Source: Prevotella sp. UBA7594 (GTDB lineage: Bacteria > Bacteroidota > Bacteroidia > Bacteroidales > Bacteroidaceae). From it: a stretch of 9,072 nucleotides of DNA. Position 1 is the first letter of the stretch. Each line of letters opens with the position of its first letter. The DNA is taken from assembly GCA_002490315.1 (NCBI GenBank), contig DLKG01000014.1:11571-20642 (forward strand). The letters run 5' to 3'. Made by a program: the position numbers and the translations under genes. The notes below the pieces were generated by a model. The model was not told where the DNA came from. It saw only the letters and a program-made list of their open reading frames with translations, and did not search any database. Below, one piece after another: positions 1 through 7,158 of the stretch.

Positions 1-42
1 CGAATTACGAATTACGAGTTATGAATTACGAGTTACGAATTC
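1..42. repeat. Six tandem heptamers of the form (C/T)GA(A/G)TT(A/C)
   Basis: Six 7-base units run without interruption from the left edge: CGAATTA, CGAATTA, CGAGTTA, TGAATTA, CGAGTTA and CGAATTC. The array may continue beyond position 1, so the copy number is a minimum. It begins 5 bases after the murE stop codon in the direction of transcription, so in the mRNA it would lie between murE and the next dcw gene, expected to be mraY. The unit length is not a multiple of three, so copy-number change would shift spacing but not any reading frame inside murE. Function is unknown. I recall similar AATTACG-type short tandem arrays in Prevotella-like intergenic regions, but that is memory and not a search result. 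Confidence 0.93.
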
Positions 43-47
43 CAAAT

Positions 48-1493
48 TTAAAAACACTCTCTGACTACTTCGTGGTCGTCGAAGTGGTGCTTGACGCCCT
101 TTATCTCCTGATAGTTCTCGTGTCCCTTTCCGGCGATGAGCACCACGTCGCCCTTCTTCGCCATCATGCAGGCTGTACGTATGGCTTCCTTGCGGTTGAC
201 GATTGTGAGCACCTTCTTCATCTGCTGCTGATTGAGTCCGGCGAGCATGTCGTTGATGATGTCCTGTGGCTCCTCGAAGCGCGGATTGTCGCTTGTGATG
301 ATTACGCGGTCGCTCTGCTTCACAGCCTCCTGCGCCATGAGTGGGCGTTTGCCTTTGTCGCGGTTGCCTCCTGCTCCGCAGACGGTGATGACGTGCCCCT
401 TGCCGTCGAGCACTTCATGTATGGCGTTGAGCACGTTTTCGAGGGCGTCGGGCGTGTGTGCGTAGTCGACGACGGCTGTGAAGCCTTCCGGTGCATGTAT
501 AGGTTCGAGGCGTCCGCAAACGCTGTGTAGCGTGCTCATCGTCACGAGCACCTTTTCCTTGTCGGCACCCAGCATGACGGCAGCGCCGTAGACAGCGAGC
601 AGATTGCTCACGTTGAACTTTCCGATGAACTGCACGCCCACCTCATGTCCGTCGATGTCGAGATACATGCCCTCGAAATGACATTCGATGATGCGTGCCT
701 TGAAGTCAGCCACGGAGCGTGTGGAATAAGTCTTCACGGTAGCCTTCGTGTTCTGCACCATAATCATGCCGTTCTTGTCGTCGGCATTGGTGATGGCGAA
801 AGCGCCCTTCGGCAGCATGTCGAAGAAAGCCTTCTTCGCGTTGCGGTAGTTCTCGAACGTCTTGTGGTAGTCGAGATGGTCGCGTGTGAGATTAGTGAAG
901 ATGCCCCCGGCGAAGGTGAGTCCTCCGATGCGCTTCTGTGCTATGGCGTGCGATGAGCACTCCATGAAGGCGTATTCGCATCCTGCGTCCACCATACGCG
1001 CGAGCAGTTCGTTAAGCTCTATGGGGTCGGGCGTGGTGTGGTCGGCAGGTATGGCCTCGTCGACGATGTAGTTGCAGACCGTCGACAGCAGTCCACACTT
1101 GTGGCCCATCTTCGTAAACATATTATATAATAAGGTGGCGATAGTCGTTTTGCCGTTAGTGCCAGTTACGCCGACGAGCTTCAGTTTTGTCGACGGATTG
1201 CCATGGAAAGTCGTAGCCACAGTGCCGACGACATCCTCCGTTGACTCCACCTGCACGTAGCATACGCCCTCCGCCGTAGTCTCCGGCATATCCTCGCAGA
1301 GCACGGCCTTTGCGCCCAGCTCCACGGCTTTCGGGATGAATTTGTGGCCGTCCACCTGCGTGCCCTTCATTGCCACGAAGAGATGTCCCTCCTTTATGCG
1401 GCGGGAGTCGATGTTTACTCCGGTAATTTCCACATTGTCGTCGCCCTTGACGGCGATAGTGGTGATGTCTTTAAGCAATTCCTTGAGTTTCAT
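48..1493 (-). CDS. murE: UDP-N-acetylmuramoyl-tripeptide synthetase MurE (probably meso-diaminopimelate-adding)
   Basis: This cytoplasmic Mur ligase (481 aa, normal length) adds the third residue to UDP-MurNAc-L-Ala-D-Glu using ATP. The N-terminal substrate domain spans about residues 1-100. The ATP loop GTNGKTT is at 111-117. K220 in the NAKKAF segment fits the carbamylated lysine of the family. The C-terminal domain has DYAHTPDA at 343-350, DNPR at 402-405 and GKGHE at 455-459. In this family DNPR is the signature for meso-diaminopimelate as substrate rather than lysine. The ATG at 1493 is preceded by an A-rich leader (AAAAGAT) with no Shine-Dalgarno, as is usual in the phylum. It lies 53 bases downstream of ftsI, on the same strand and presumably in the same transcript. 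The choice of substrate is inferred from the motif. Confidence 0.97.
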   Translation of the reverse strand: MKLKELLKDITTIAVKGDDNVEITGVNIDSRRIKEGHLFVAMKGTQVDGHKFIPKAVELGAKAVLCEDMPETTAEGVCYVQVESTEDVVGTVATTFHGNPSTKLKLVGVTGTNGKTTIATLLYNMFTKMGHKCGLLSTVCNYIVDEAIPADHTTPDPIELNELLARMVDAGCEYAFMECSSHAIAQKRIGGLTFAGGIFTNLTRDHLDYHKTFENYRNAKKAFFDMLPKGAFAITNADDKNGMIMVQNTKATVKTYSTRSVADFKARIIECHFEGMYLDIDGHEVGVQFIGKFNVSNLLAVYGAAVMLGADKEKVLVTMSTLHSVCGRLEPIHAPEGFTAVVDYAHTPDALENVLNAIHEVLDGKGHVITVCGAGGNRDKGKRPLMAQEAVKQSDRVIITSDNPRFEEPQDIINDMLAGLNQQQMKKVLTIVNRKEAIRTACMMAKKGDVVLIAGKGHENYQEIKGVKHHFDDHEVVRECF

Positions 1494-1508
1494 ATCTTTT
1501 AGATTATT

Positions 1509-1540
1509 TTCTTGCTGTTCTATTGATGTATTCTTGCTGT
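1509..1540. repeat. 10-base direct repeat in the ftsI-murE spacer
   Basis: The sequence TTCTTGCTGT occurs exactly at 1509-1518 and at 1531-1540, with a start-to-start distance of 22 bases. Read on the coding (minus) strand it is ACAGCAAGAA, twice, inside the 53-base gap upstream of the murE start. This is the only real gap between the four dcw genes here, so the repeat could be a binding site or a translation-related element, or it may be chance in a short A/T-rich leader. No role can be assigned from sequence. Confidence 0.6.
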
Positions 1541-1546
1541 ATTTCT

Positions 1547-3706
1547 TTAGTTGAGCTTAAGCGAGCATGTCATGCCCTTCCTGACGGGAGTTCCGGCGCC
1601 GATGCTCTGCTCCGTCACCTTTCCTCGTCCGCTTATCTTCGTCTTCAGTCCGCGGCTCTCTATGATGTAGACGGCGTCGCGTGCTCCCATGCCATGCACG
1701 TCGGGCATGGTATGTGCGTCGCCGTCGGCCTGCCGTATCAGTTCGATGGTCGTTCCGCCTTTCTCGTCGGCTCGTCCCCAGATGGGGTTGCCGTTGGCGT
1801 AGGATCCGTCCCAGTCGGTGCGCGGCTGAAATCCGAGATGCGTCAGCACGTAGTCGGCGGCGAGGATGTTGCCGCTTTTCACTTGCGGGATGAGTATGGA
1901 GCTGGCGTCGCGTGCGTCAGCCGCCTCCAGTTTCAGGCTCTGCGCCATGATACCCTCGGCGATGTCGTGGAATACCACTCCGCTCATGCCTCCTCCCGAC
2001 GCGGGCAAGCCCGACTTCTGTATGCAGACTATGCAGCTGTAGCGTGGCTCGTAGGCAGGGAAGAATCCGGCGAAGGAGAGCAGATAGTTGGTCTGTCCGT
2101 TCTTATAGCCCGCCGCACCCTTTGAAATCTGCGCCGTGCCCGTCTTTCCAGCCACGAGGAACGACGGCGAGCCAGCCTTCTTTCCGAGTCCTTGGCTGAC
2201 GACGTGTTCGAGAATGGTCGTGATTTTCTTTATTGTCGACTCCTTTGCGATGCGTTCGCGCAGCACGACGGGTGGGAATTCCTCGACTGTCACGCCGTCC
2301 TTTCTCACCTCCTTCACGAAGCGCGGCTGCATCATCTTGCCGCCGTTGGCTATGGCGTTGTAGAAGGTGAGCGTGGAGATTGGCGGCACCTGCGTTTCGT
2401 AGCCGATGCTCATCCACGGCAGTGTGGTCTTGCTCCAGTTGAGATATTGCTTGCCGCTCTTGTCCTTCTTAGGCATACGTATGCGTGCCGGACTTGCGCC
2501 CATGAGTGGGATGTGGAGGTTGTCGGCGAGTCCGAGGCGGTAGATGCCCTCCACGAATTTCTCCGGCGTGTTGTGGTAGTGGTCGTCAATGATGCGGCTG
2601 ACGCCGATGTTGGAGCTAACCATTAGCGTCTGCGGCAGCGTCAACATTCCGTAGCCTCCTCGCCTCCAGTTGTGGTCCTTCATCTCCCTGCCGTACATCG
2701 GCCATACGCCTCCCGCAGTTTCCACGCGGTAGGTAGTGTCGACGACGCCATCCTCCAGCGCCACCATGATGCTCGCCGTCTTGAACACGGAGCCGGGCTC
2801 CAGTAGGTCGCTGACGGCATGGTTCTTAATCTCGTGATAGTTTCCGTCGGCGCATTTCGTCATGTTGACGATGGCCTTGATGTCGCCCGTTTTCACCTCC
2901 ATTACAATCGCCACCCCGACGTTGGCGTTGATTTTGTAGAGTTCGTTGAGCAGCGAGCGTTCGGCGAGGTCCTGCATGGAGACGTCGATAGTCGTTACGA
3001 TGTCGGAGCCGTTGACGGGCGGCGTGTCGGTTATGTCGAGGTAGCGGTTGAGCACCTTGCGTCGGTGGCGTATGCCCGTCTGTCCTCGCAGGAGCGAGTC
3101 GTACGACAGTTCAAGTCCGCATTGCGCCGTGTCCTTTGCGCCGAACATCTTGCCGATGGTGCGCTCGGCGAGCGAGCCGTACGACTGCTTGCGTGCGTTG
3201 TGCTCGTCCCAGTGGAATCCGCTCTTGTTCTTGCCGAGGTTGAACACCGGCAGTTTCTTCACCTCCGCGAAGGTGCTGTAGTTGATGCGCTTGCTCCAGA
3301 TGGGCCAGTGGCGTTTGTTTTCCTTGAAGCCCTCCATGAGGTTTTCGCGGAAGTCAGACGCCGAGCGTTCGGGGAAGATGGCGTTGAGTCCGCGGCAGAT
3401 GGAGTCGAGTTTCTCCGTGAAGAGCGTGTCGTTCTTCGCCTCCTTCAGAGCCACGAAGTCGATGAAGATGTTGTATTGCGGAAGCGACGACGCCATGAGC
3501 TGTCCGTCGCAGCTGAGGATGTTGCCTCTGATAGGCATTGTTTTGAGGCTGTCCACCTTCACGCGGTCGGCCACCTGCATCCAGAAGTCGCGCTTGGCAG
3601 TCATGATGTACATCGTCTTGCAGAGCACGGTTACAGCCACCAGCGTCATGATGATGGCGAGGAAGCTATAGCGCGGCATTACTTTCTTGCTGTCGAACTT
3701 GCTCAT
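1547..3706 (-). CDS. ftsI: Septal peptidoglycan transpeptidase FtsI/PBP3 with C-terminal PASTA domain
   Basis: This class B penicillin-binding protein (719 aa) cross-links septal peptidoglycan on the periplasmic face of the inner membrane. A short cytoplasmic tail is followed by one membrane anchor at about residues 13-35. A PBP dimerisation region follows ([13 protein letters not shown] at 57-69). The transpeptidase domain carries the three active-site motifs: S306-V-F-K309 with the nucleophilic serine, S364-S-N366, and K521-T-G523. The last 65 residues or so (about 655-719; [17 protein letters not shown], then AGTPVRKG) look like a single PASTA domain, as in Bacteroidetes homologues and SpoVD/PBP2x-type proteins. 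Its ATG overlaps the ftsL stop (ATGA at 3706-3703), which implies translational coupling and a joint FtsL-FtsI function. Whether the PASTA domain binds peptidoglycan is not shown by sequence. Confidence 0.96.
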   Translation of the reverse strand: MSKFDSKKVMPRYSFLAIIMTLVAVTVLCKTMYIMTAKRDFWMQVADRVKVDSLKTMPIRGNILSCDGQLMASSLPQYNIFIDFVALKEAKNDTLFTEKLDSICRGLNAIFPERSASDFRENLMEGFKENKRHWPIWSKRINYSTFAEVKKLPVFNLGKNKSGFHWDEHNARKQSYGSLAERTIGKMFGAKDTAQCGLELSYDSLLRGQTGIRHRRKVLNRYLDITDTPPVNGSDIVTTIDVSMQDLAERSLLNELYKINANVGVAIVMEVKTGDIKAIVNMTKCADGNYHEIKNHAVSDLLEPGSVFKTASIMVALEDGVVDTTYRVETAGGVWPMYGREMKDHNWRRGGYGMLTLPQTLMVSSNIGVSRIIDDHYHNTPEKFVEGIYRLGLADNLHIPLMGASPARIRMPKKDKSGKQYLNWSKTTLPWMSIGYETQVPPISTLTFYNAIANGGKMMQPRFVKEVRKDGVTVEEFPPVVLRERIAKESTIKKITTILEHVVSQGLGKKAGSPSFLVAGKTGTAQISKGAAGYKNGQTNYLLSFAGFFPAYEPRYSCIVCIQKSGLPASGGGMSGVVFHDIAEGIMAQSLKLEAADARDASSILIPQVKSGNILAADYVLTHLGFQPRTDWDGSYANGNPIWGRADEKGGTTIELIRQADGDAHTMPDVHGMGARDAVYIIESRGLKTKISGRGKVTEQSIGAGTPVRKGMTCSLKLN

Positions 3707-4152
3707 TGGTCTTCTGTGTTAGGAACGTTAATGATGTAGGGCGGCTGTGTGGCAATTTTGAGCACGCTGTCCTTGTCGCCCTTCAGTTTTTCGAGCACCT
3801 TGCTCTCTCGTGTCTGCTGTGTGAGGTCGCTGCTGCTTGAGAGGGCGCGGTACTTTGCGTCCTTCAGCTCTCGTGAGAGCTTGTCGATGCGTATGAGGTC
3901 CTGCTGGCATTTGTAGCGGTTGGAGATGTATATGATGATGAACACCGCGATGAGCATGATGACCCATATCTGCTTGCGTATGAACTGCGTGTTGAGGATG
4001 TCGCCGCCGAGGATTTTCTTCAGCGTGACGTTCTTCGAGAGCGGCAGTTCGTCTTCCGTGGCGCGTTGTCGGATGATGGTGCGCAGGGAGTTGATGGCGT
4101 CGTCGTCGGGCGTCGCGGTGTCGTCCGGTGTGGGGTTGTTTTTGTCTTTCAT
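3703..4152 (-). CDS. ftsL: FtsL-like bitopic cell-division protein
   Basis: This small single-pass membrane protein (149 aa) has the topology and position of FtsL, the divisome subunit that activates FtsW-FtsI. The N-terminus (about 1-35) is polar, rich in Asp and Pro, and probably disordered. A basic stretch around 40-60 precedes one hydrophobic segment at about 61-77 (IWVIMLIAVFIIIYI). A charged, heptad-like helix (about 81-130; LIRIDKLSRELKDAKYRAL) then suits a periplasmic coiled coil. FtsL sequences diverge strongly, so the call rests mainly on topology and on its place between rsmH and ftsI. It overlaps rsmH and ftsI by 4 bases each through ATGA junctions. The cytoplasmic tail of about 60 residues is longer than in E. 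coli FtsL. Confidence 0.85.
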   Translation of the reverse strand: MKDKNNPTPDDTATPDDDAINSLRTIIRQRATEDELPLSKNVTLKKILGGDILNTQFIRKQIWVIMLIAVFIIIYISNRYKCQQDLIRIDKLSRELKDAKYRALSSSSDLTQQTRESKVLEKLKGDKDSVLKIATQPPYIINVPNTEDQ

Positions 4153-5096
4153 TCGTGTTGTTTCTTTTCTGCGATTCTTAGTTTGGCGCTCCGGCTTCGC
4201 GGGTTGCGCTCGAGTTCTTCGTCGGAGGGCAGTATGACCTTGTTGTTGACGAGTCGGAAAGGAGTGTTGACGCGTCCGAAGAAGTCCTGCTCGACGCGTC
4301 CCTCGGCGTTGCCCGTTTTCATAACGTTCTTCACCATGCGGTCCTCAAGCGAGTGGTAGGTGATGACGGAGAGGCGTCCGCCAGGAGCGAGCAGCTCAGT
4401 GGCAGCGAGCAGCATCTCGCGCAGGGCGTCCATCTCGTGGTTGACCTCGATGCGCAGCGCCTGGAAGAGTCTTGCCATGTCCTTCTTTTCGCGTTCGCGT
4501 CGGAAAAGCGGTTCGACGGCTGCGAGGAAATCCTTCGTGGTCTTTATCTCGGCAGTCTGGCGTGCCTTGGCGACGGCGGCAGCGATGCGCCTGGAGTTTT
4601 TCATCTCGCCGTAGATGTAGAAGATGTCGGCGAGCCGTTGCTCGTCGTAGGTGTTGACGATTTCGGCGGCTGTGCGTCCGGCTCGTTTGTTCATGCGCAT
4701 GTCGAGCGGTGCGTCGAAGCGGAAGGAAAATCCCCGTTCGGCGTCGTCGAAGTGATGTGACGAGACGCCGAGGTCGGCGAGGAGTCCGTCGATATGGTCG
4801 ACGCCGTAGTAGCGCATCCAGTTTTTGAGATAGCGGAAGTTGCTCCTGACGAACGTGAAGTTGTCGCCCGCGTCGGGTATGTTGCGCTCGGCGTCGGCGT
4901 CCTGGTCGAAGCTGTAGAGATGGGCGCCGCCGGAGAGGCGTGAGATTATTTCCCTTGAGTGTCCGCCTCCGCCAAACGTCACGTCAACGTATATGCCTCC
5001 GGGCTTGATGTTGAGTCCGTCGATGCTCTCGTGCAGCAGTACGGGGACGTGATAGGTTGCGGCTATTGTTGGTTGGTCGTTATTGTCGTTATACAT
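4149..5096 (-). CDS. rsmH: 16S rRNA (cytosine(1402)-N(4))-methyltransferase RsmH
   Basis: RsmH (MraW) methylates N4 of C1402 in the 16S rRNA decoding site using S-adenosylmethionine. With the start at 5096 it is 315 aa, close to the family's usual length. Recognisable segments are HVPVLLHESIDGL (16-28), the SAM-binding glycine loop VDVTFGGGGHS (37-47), LLADLGVSS (105-113), RGFSFRFDAPLDMRM (121-135), LFQALRIEVNHE (210-221), the ITYHSLEDR region (245-253), and NPRSRSAKLR near the end (298-307). An upstream in-frame ATG at 5162 would add 22 residues that do not look like the family and would run through the promoter and palindromes, so I prefer 5096. It is the first dcw gene present; mraZ, which often precedes it, is absent. 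Its stop overlaps the ftsL start by 4 bases. Confidence 0.97.
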   Translation of the reverse strand: MYNDNNDQPTIAATYHVPVLLHESIDGLNIKPGGIYVDVTFGGGGHSREIISRLSGGAHLYSFDQDADAERNIPDAGDNFTFVRSNFRYLKNWMRYYGVDHIDGLLADLGVSSHHFDDAERGFSFRFDAPLDMRMNKRAGRTAAEIVNTYDEQRLADIFYIYGEMKNSRRIAAAVAKARQTAEIKTTKDFLAAVEPLFRREREKKDMARLFQALRIEVNHEMDALREMLLAATELLAPGGRLSVITYHSLEDRMVKNVMKTGNAEGRVEQDFFGRVNTPFRLVNNKVILPSDEELERNPRSRSAKLRIAEKKQHE

Positions 5097-5113
5097 TATA
5101 TGTGCGTATTTGG

Positions 5114-5127
5114 GTGTAAAGTTACAC
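5114..5127. promoter_or_regulatory. Perfect 14-bp palindrome in the rsmH promoter region (operator candidate)
   Basis: GTGTAAAGTTACAC reads as 6-base arms GTGTAA/TTACAC around a 2-base centre. It lies 18 bases upstream of the rsmH start and covers the only -7-like box I find for that gene (TAACTTTA on the minus strand, 5124-5117, one base off TAnnTTTG, without a convincing -33 partner). A protein bound here could block rsmH and so the whole dcw operon. The arms are exact; the regulatory role is inference. Confidence 0.5.
5117..5124 (-). promoter_or_regulatory. Weak -7 promoter box for the rsmH-ftsL-ftsI-murE operon
   Basis: On the minus strand the sequence is TAACTTTA, matching the Bacteroidetes -7 consensus TAnnTTTG at all but the last base. 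It would give a leader of roughly 15-20 bases before the rsmH ATG at 5096. No TTTG lies 19-21 bases upstream, so either the promoter is weak or activator-dependent, or the real one is elsewhere in the spacer. Confidence 0.3.
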
Positions 5128-5158
5128 AAAAATCCCCATATGGATTTACGTTTGTGTA
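5123..5158. promoter_or_regulatory. Inverted repeat with 8-base arms in the divergent spacer
   Basis: The arms TACACAAA (5123-5130) and TTTGTGTA (5151-5158) are exact reverse complements. Inside them lies a second pair, AATCC (5131-5135) and GGATT (5142-5146), around CCATAT, with an extra TACG on one side. The left arm shares bases with the 14-bp palindrome at 5114-5127, giving three GTGTA/TACAC half-sites between 5114 and 5158. It lies upstream of the inferred rsmH transcription start, so it would act as DNA and not as RNA structure. Confidence 0.5.
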
Positions 5159-5195
5159 TCAATTTTGCTTAAATGGCATATTTCTTAAGCTAAAA

Positions 5196-5228
5196 TTGTG
5201 CGTATCTGAAAAAGTTATGTTATTTTTG
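5196..5228 (+). promoter_or_regulatory. Promoter of the glsA-glsB pair
   Basis: TATTTTTG at 5221-5228 is an exact match to the Bacteroidetes -7 element TAnnTTTG. A TTG at 5196-5198 lies 22 bases upstream, slightly more than the usual 19-21. The inferred transcription start is around 5232-5236. That leaves almost no leader for the ATG at 5239 but about 35 bases before the ATG at 5269, which is why I place the glsA start at 5269. Confidence 0.6.
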
Positions 5229-5268
5229 CACAACCTTAATGGTGAAACCTAAGTTTTTCAGGTTAGAA

Positions 5269-6123
5269 ATGAGCGAAATAACAGAACATACAATCGACAT
5301 CGACCGCATCCTGCGCAGCAAGATGGGCGGCAAGGCGCGTTTCGTGCCGGGGCTGCTTGTAAGATGGCTGAAGCGCATCATCCATCAGGACCAGGTGAAC
5401 GCTTTCATCTGGGAGCACCGCGACGAGTTCGGCGTGGAATGGCTGGAGTCGACCGTGCGCTATCTGAAGATGGACATAGAGATAATAGGGCGTGAGAATC
5501 TGCCTCCGAAGGACGACGGCAAGCTCTACACGTTCGTCTCCAATCATCCCCTCGGCGGGCAGGACGGCGTGGCGCTCGGCTCCATCATCGGCCGCCACTA
5601 CGACGGTCGCTTCCGCTATCTCGTCAACGACCTGCTGATGAATCTCCCCGGGCTCGCTCCCGTGTGCATAGGCATCAACAAGACGGGGCGCAACGGGCGC
5701 GATTTTCCGCGCATGGTGGAGGCTGGCTTCAAGAGCGACAACCACATGCTCATGTTCCCTGCCGGTCTAAACAGCCGCAAGCGCAAGGACGGCAGCATCC
5801 ACGACATTCCGTGGAAGAAGACGTTCATCAAGAAGAGCGTGGAGTGTGGGCGCGACGTGGTGCCCATATATTTCAGCGGGCGCAATTCGGAGCGCTTCTA
5901 TCGCGTGGCGCACTTCAGCGACCGCTTCCTGCCGTTCAATCTCGCCATGATTTTCCTCGTCGACGAGATGTACCGTAATGTGGGCAAGCACTTCCGCATA
6001 TACATCGGCAAACCTATTCCCTGGCAGACGTTCGACAAGAGCCGCACGGCTGCCGAGTGGGCGGAATGGGTGGAAGACAAGGTGTACAAGCTGCCCGAGG
6101 AAATGGGAAAAGAAGATAAGTAA
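5269..6123 (+). CDS. glsA: PlsC-type lipid O-acyltransferase, probable glycine-lipid synthase subunit GlsA
   Basis: This membrane-associated acyltransferase (284 aa) of the PlsC/OlsA superfamily probably transfers a second acyl chain to the hydroxyl of a 3-hydroxyacyl amino acid. The catalytic motif is NHPLGGQDG with H93 and D99, an H-x5-D spacing rather than the classical H-x4-D; I recall this form from other Bacteroidetes homologues. The acyl-acceptor motif is FPAGLNSRK at 163-171. There is no clear transmembrane segment, only amphipathic stretches. An ATG at 5239 would add 10 residues, but the promoter at 5196-5228 leaves it almost no leader. It lies 42 bases upstream of glsB and diverges from the dcw operon. 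From memory, Bacteroides thetaiotaomicron has its glycine-lipid genes (BT_3458 glsA, BT_3459 glsB) in this same order near its dcw cluster. A generic lysophospholipid acyltransferase remains possible. Confidence 0.82.
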   Translation: MSEITEHTIDIDRILRSKMGGKARFVPGLLVRWLKRIIHQDQVNAFIWEHRDEFGVEWLESTVRYLKMDIEIIGRENLPPKDDGKLYTFVSNHPLGGQDGVALGSIIGRHYDGRFRYLVNDLLMNLPGLAPVCIGINKTGRNGRDFPRMVEAGFKSDNHMLMFPAGLNSRKRKDGSIHDIPWKKTFIKKSVECGRDVVPIYFSGRNSERFYRVAHFSDRFLPFNLAMIFLVDEMYRNVGKHFRIYIGKPIPWQTFDKSRTAAEWAEWVEDKVYKLPEEMGKEDK

Positions 6124-6165
6124 GAAAAGCTAAAACTTAATAGAGAGGTTTTTGAAGTAGACAAA

Positions 6166-7158
6166 ATGGAAGAGCCAATAATAGAACCAGTCAGCAAGGA
6201 ACTGCTCAAAAGCGAGCTGACGCCCGAGCGCCAGCTCCGCATGACCAACAAGAGCCACAACGAGATTTACGTCATCACGGCGCACGAGGCGCCCAATGTG
6301 ATGCGCGAGATAGGGCGCCTGCGCGAGATAGCCTTCCGCGAGGCAGGCGGCGGCACGGGCAAGTCGATGGACATCGACGAGTTTGACACGTGCGCCAATT
6401 GCTACAAGCAGCTCATCGTGTGGAATCCGGAGGCGGAGGAAATCATCGGCGGCTATCGCTATCTTATGGGTTCCGATTGGGAGCTTGACGCGAATGGGCA
6501 GCCGAAGCTCGCCACGAGCCACATGTTCCATTTCTCCGAGAAGTTCCTCAAGGAGTACATGCCCTACACCGTGGAGCTTGGACGCTCCTTCGTGACGCTC
6601 GAGTACCAAAGCACGCGCCGCGGAGCGAAGAGCCTCTTCGCCCTCGACAATCTCTGGGACGGACTCGGCGCACTCACAGTCATACAGCCCAATGTGAAGT
6701 ATTTCTTCGGGAAGATGACGATGTACCCCTCCTACATACGTCGCGGACGCGACATGATACTCTATTTTCTCAAGAAGCATTTCGACGACAAGGAGAATCT
6801 TATTGTCCCCTTGCGTCCGCTGAAGATAGAGACGCCGGAAGCGGAGCTTGCCAAACTCTTCTGCGAGGACGACTTCCGCAAGGACTATCTCATTCTCAAC
6901 CGCGAGATACGCGCCCTCGGCTACAACATCCCGCCCCTCGTCAACGCCTACATGTCGCTCTCGCCGACCATGAAGCTCTTTGGCACCGCCATCAACTACG
7001 GCTTCGGCGACGTCGAGGAGACGGGTATTCTCATCGCCGTCGACGAGATACTCGAGAGCAAGCGCGTGCGCCACATCGACTCCTTCATTAAGGAGCATCC
7101 CGAGGCGCTGAAGATAACGAGTGGCGCCAACAAGGTGATATACAAAGAAGGCTATTAG
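6166..7158 (+). CDS. glsB: OlsB-like GNAT N-acyltransferase, probable glycine N-acyltransferase GlsB
   Basis: This 330-aa protein of the OlsB/hemolysin-like GNAT family probably makes the N-acyl amide of glycine from 3-hydroxyacyl carrier protein, the first step of glycine-lipid (commendamide-type) synthesis; GlsA would then add the second chain. Segments matching the family are IGRLREIAFREAGGGTGKS (49-67), IIGGYRYL (93-100), YTVELGRSFV (134-143), a central LFALDNLWDGLGAL (157-170), and near the C-terminus LSPTMKLFGTAIN (265-277) with FGDVEETGILI (280-290). No signal peptide or membrane segment is seen. It is about 330 aa against roughly 250-300 for OlsB of ornithine-lipid producers, the extra part being C-terminal. 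Glycine rather than ornithine or serine is inferred from the Bacteroidales context, not from a residue I can name. Its TAG overlaps the dgt stop on the other strand. Confidence 0.84.
   Translation: MEEPIIEPVSKELLKSELTPERQLRMTNKSHNEIYVITAHEAPNVMREIGRLREIAFREAGGGTGKSMDIDEFDTCANCYKQLIVWNPEAEEIIGGYRYLMGSDWELDANGQPKLATSHMFHFSEKFLKEYMPYTVELGRSFVTLEYQSTRRGAKSLFALDNLWDGLGALTVIQPNVKYFFGKMTMYPSYIRRGRDMILYFLKKHFDDKENLIVPLRPLKIETPEAELAKLFCEDDFRKDYLILNREIRALGYNIPPLVNAYMSLSPTMKLFGTAINYGFGDVEETGILIAVDEILESKRVRHIDSFIKEHPEALKITSGANKVIYKEGY

Noticed and set aside
2819..3739. 306-codon open frame on the plus strand opposite ftsI
   Set aside because: It is antisense to a gene with intact catalytic motifs, has no recognisable family features, and is a by-product of GC-rich codon use.
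5097..5162. Longer rsmH starting at 5162
   Set aside because: The extra 22 residues do not resemble RsmH, and this stretch contains the palindromes and the likely promoter; ATG 5096 gives the usual length.
5239..5268. Longer glsA starting at 5239
   Set aside because: The -7 box at 5221-5228 would leave only a few bases of leader; the ATG at 5269 gives a normal leader and still keeps the whole domain.
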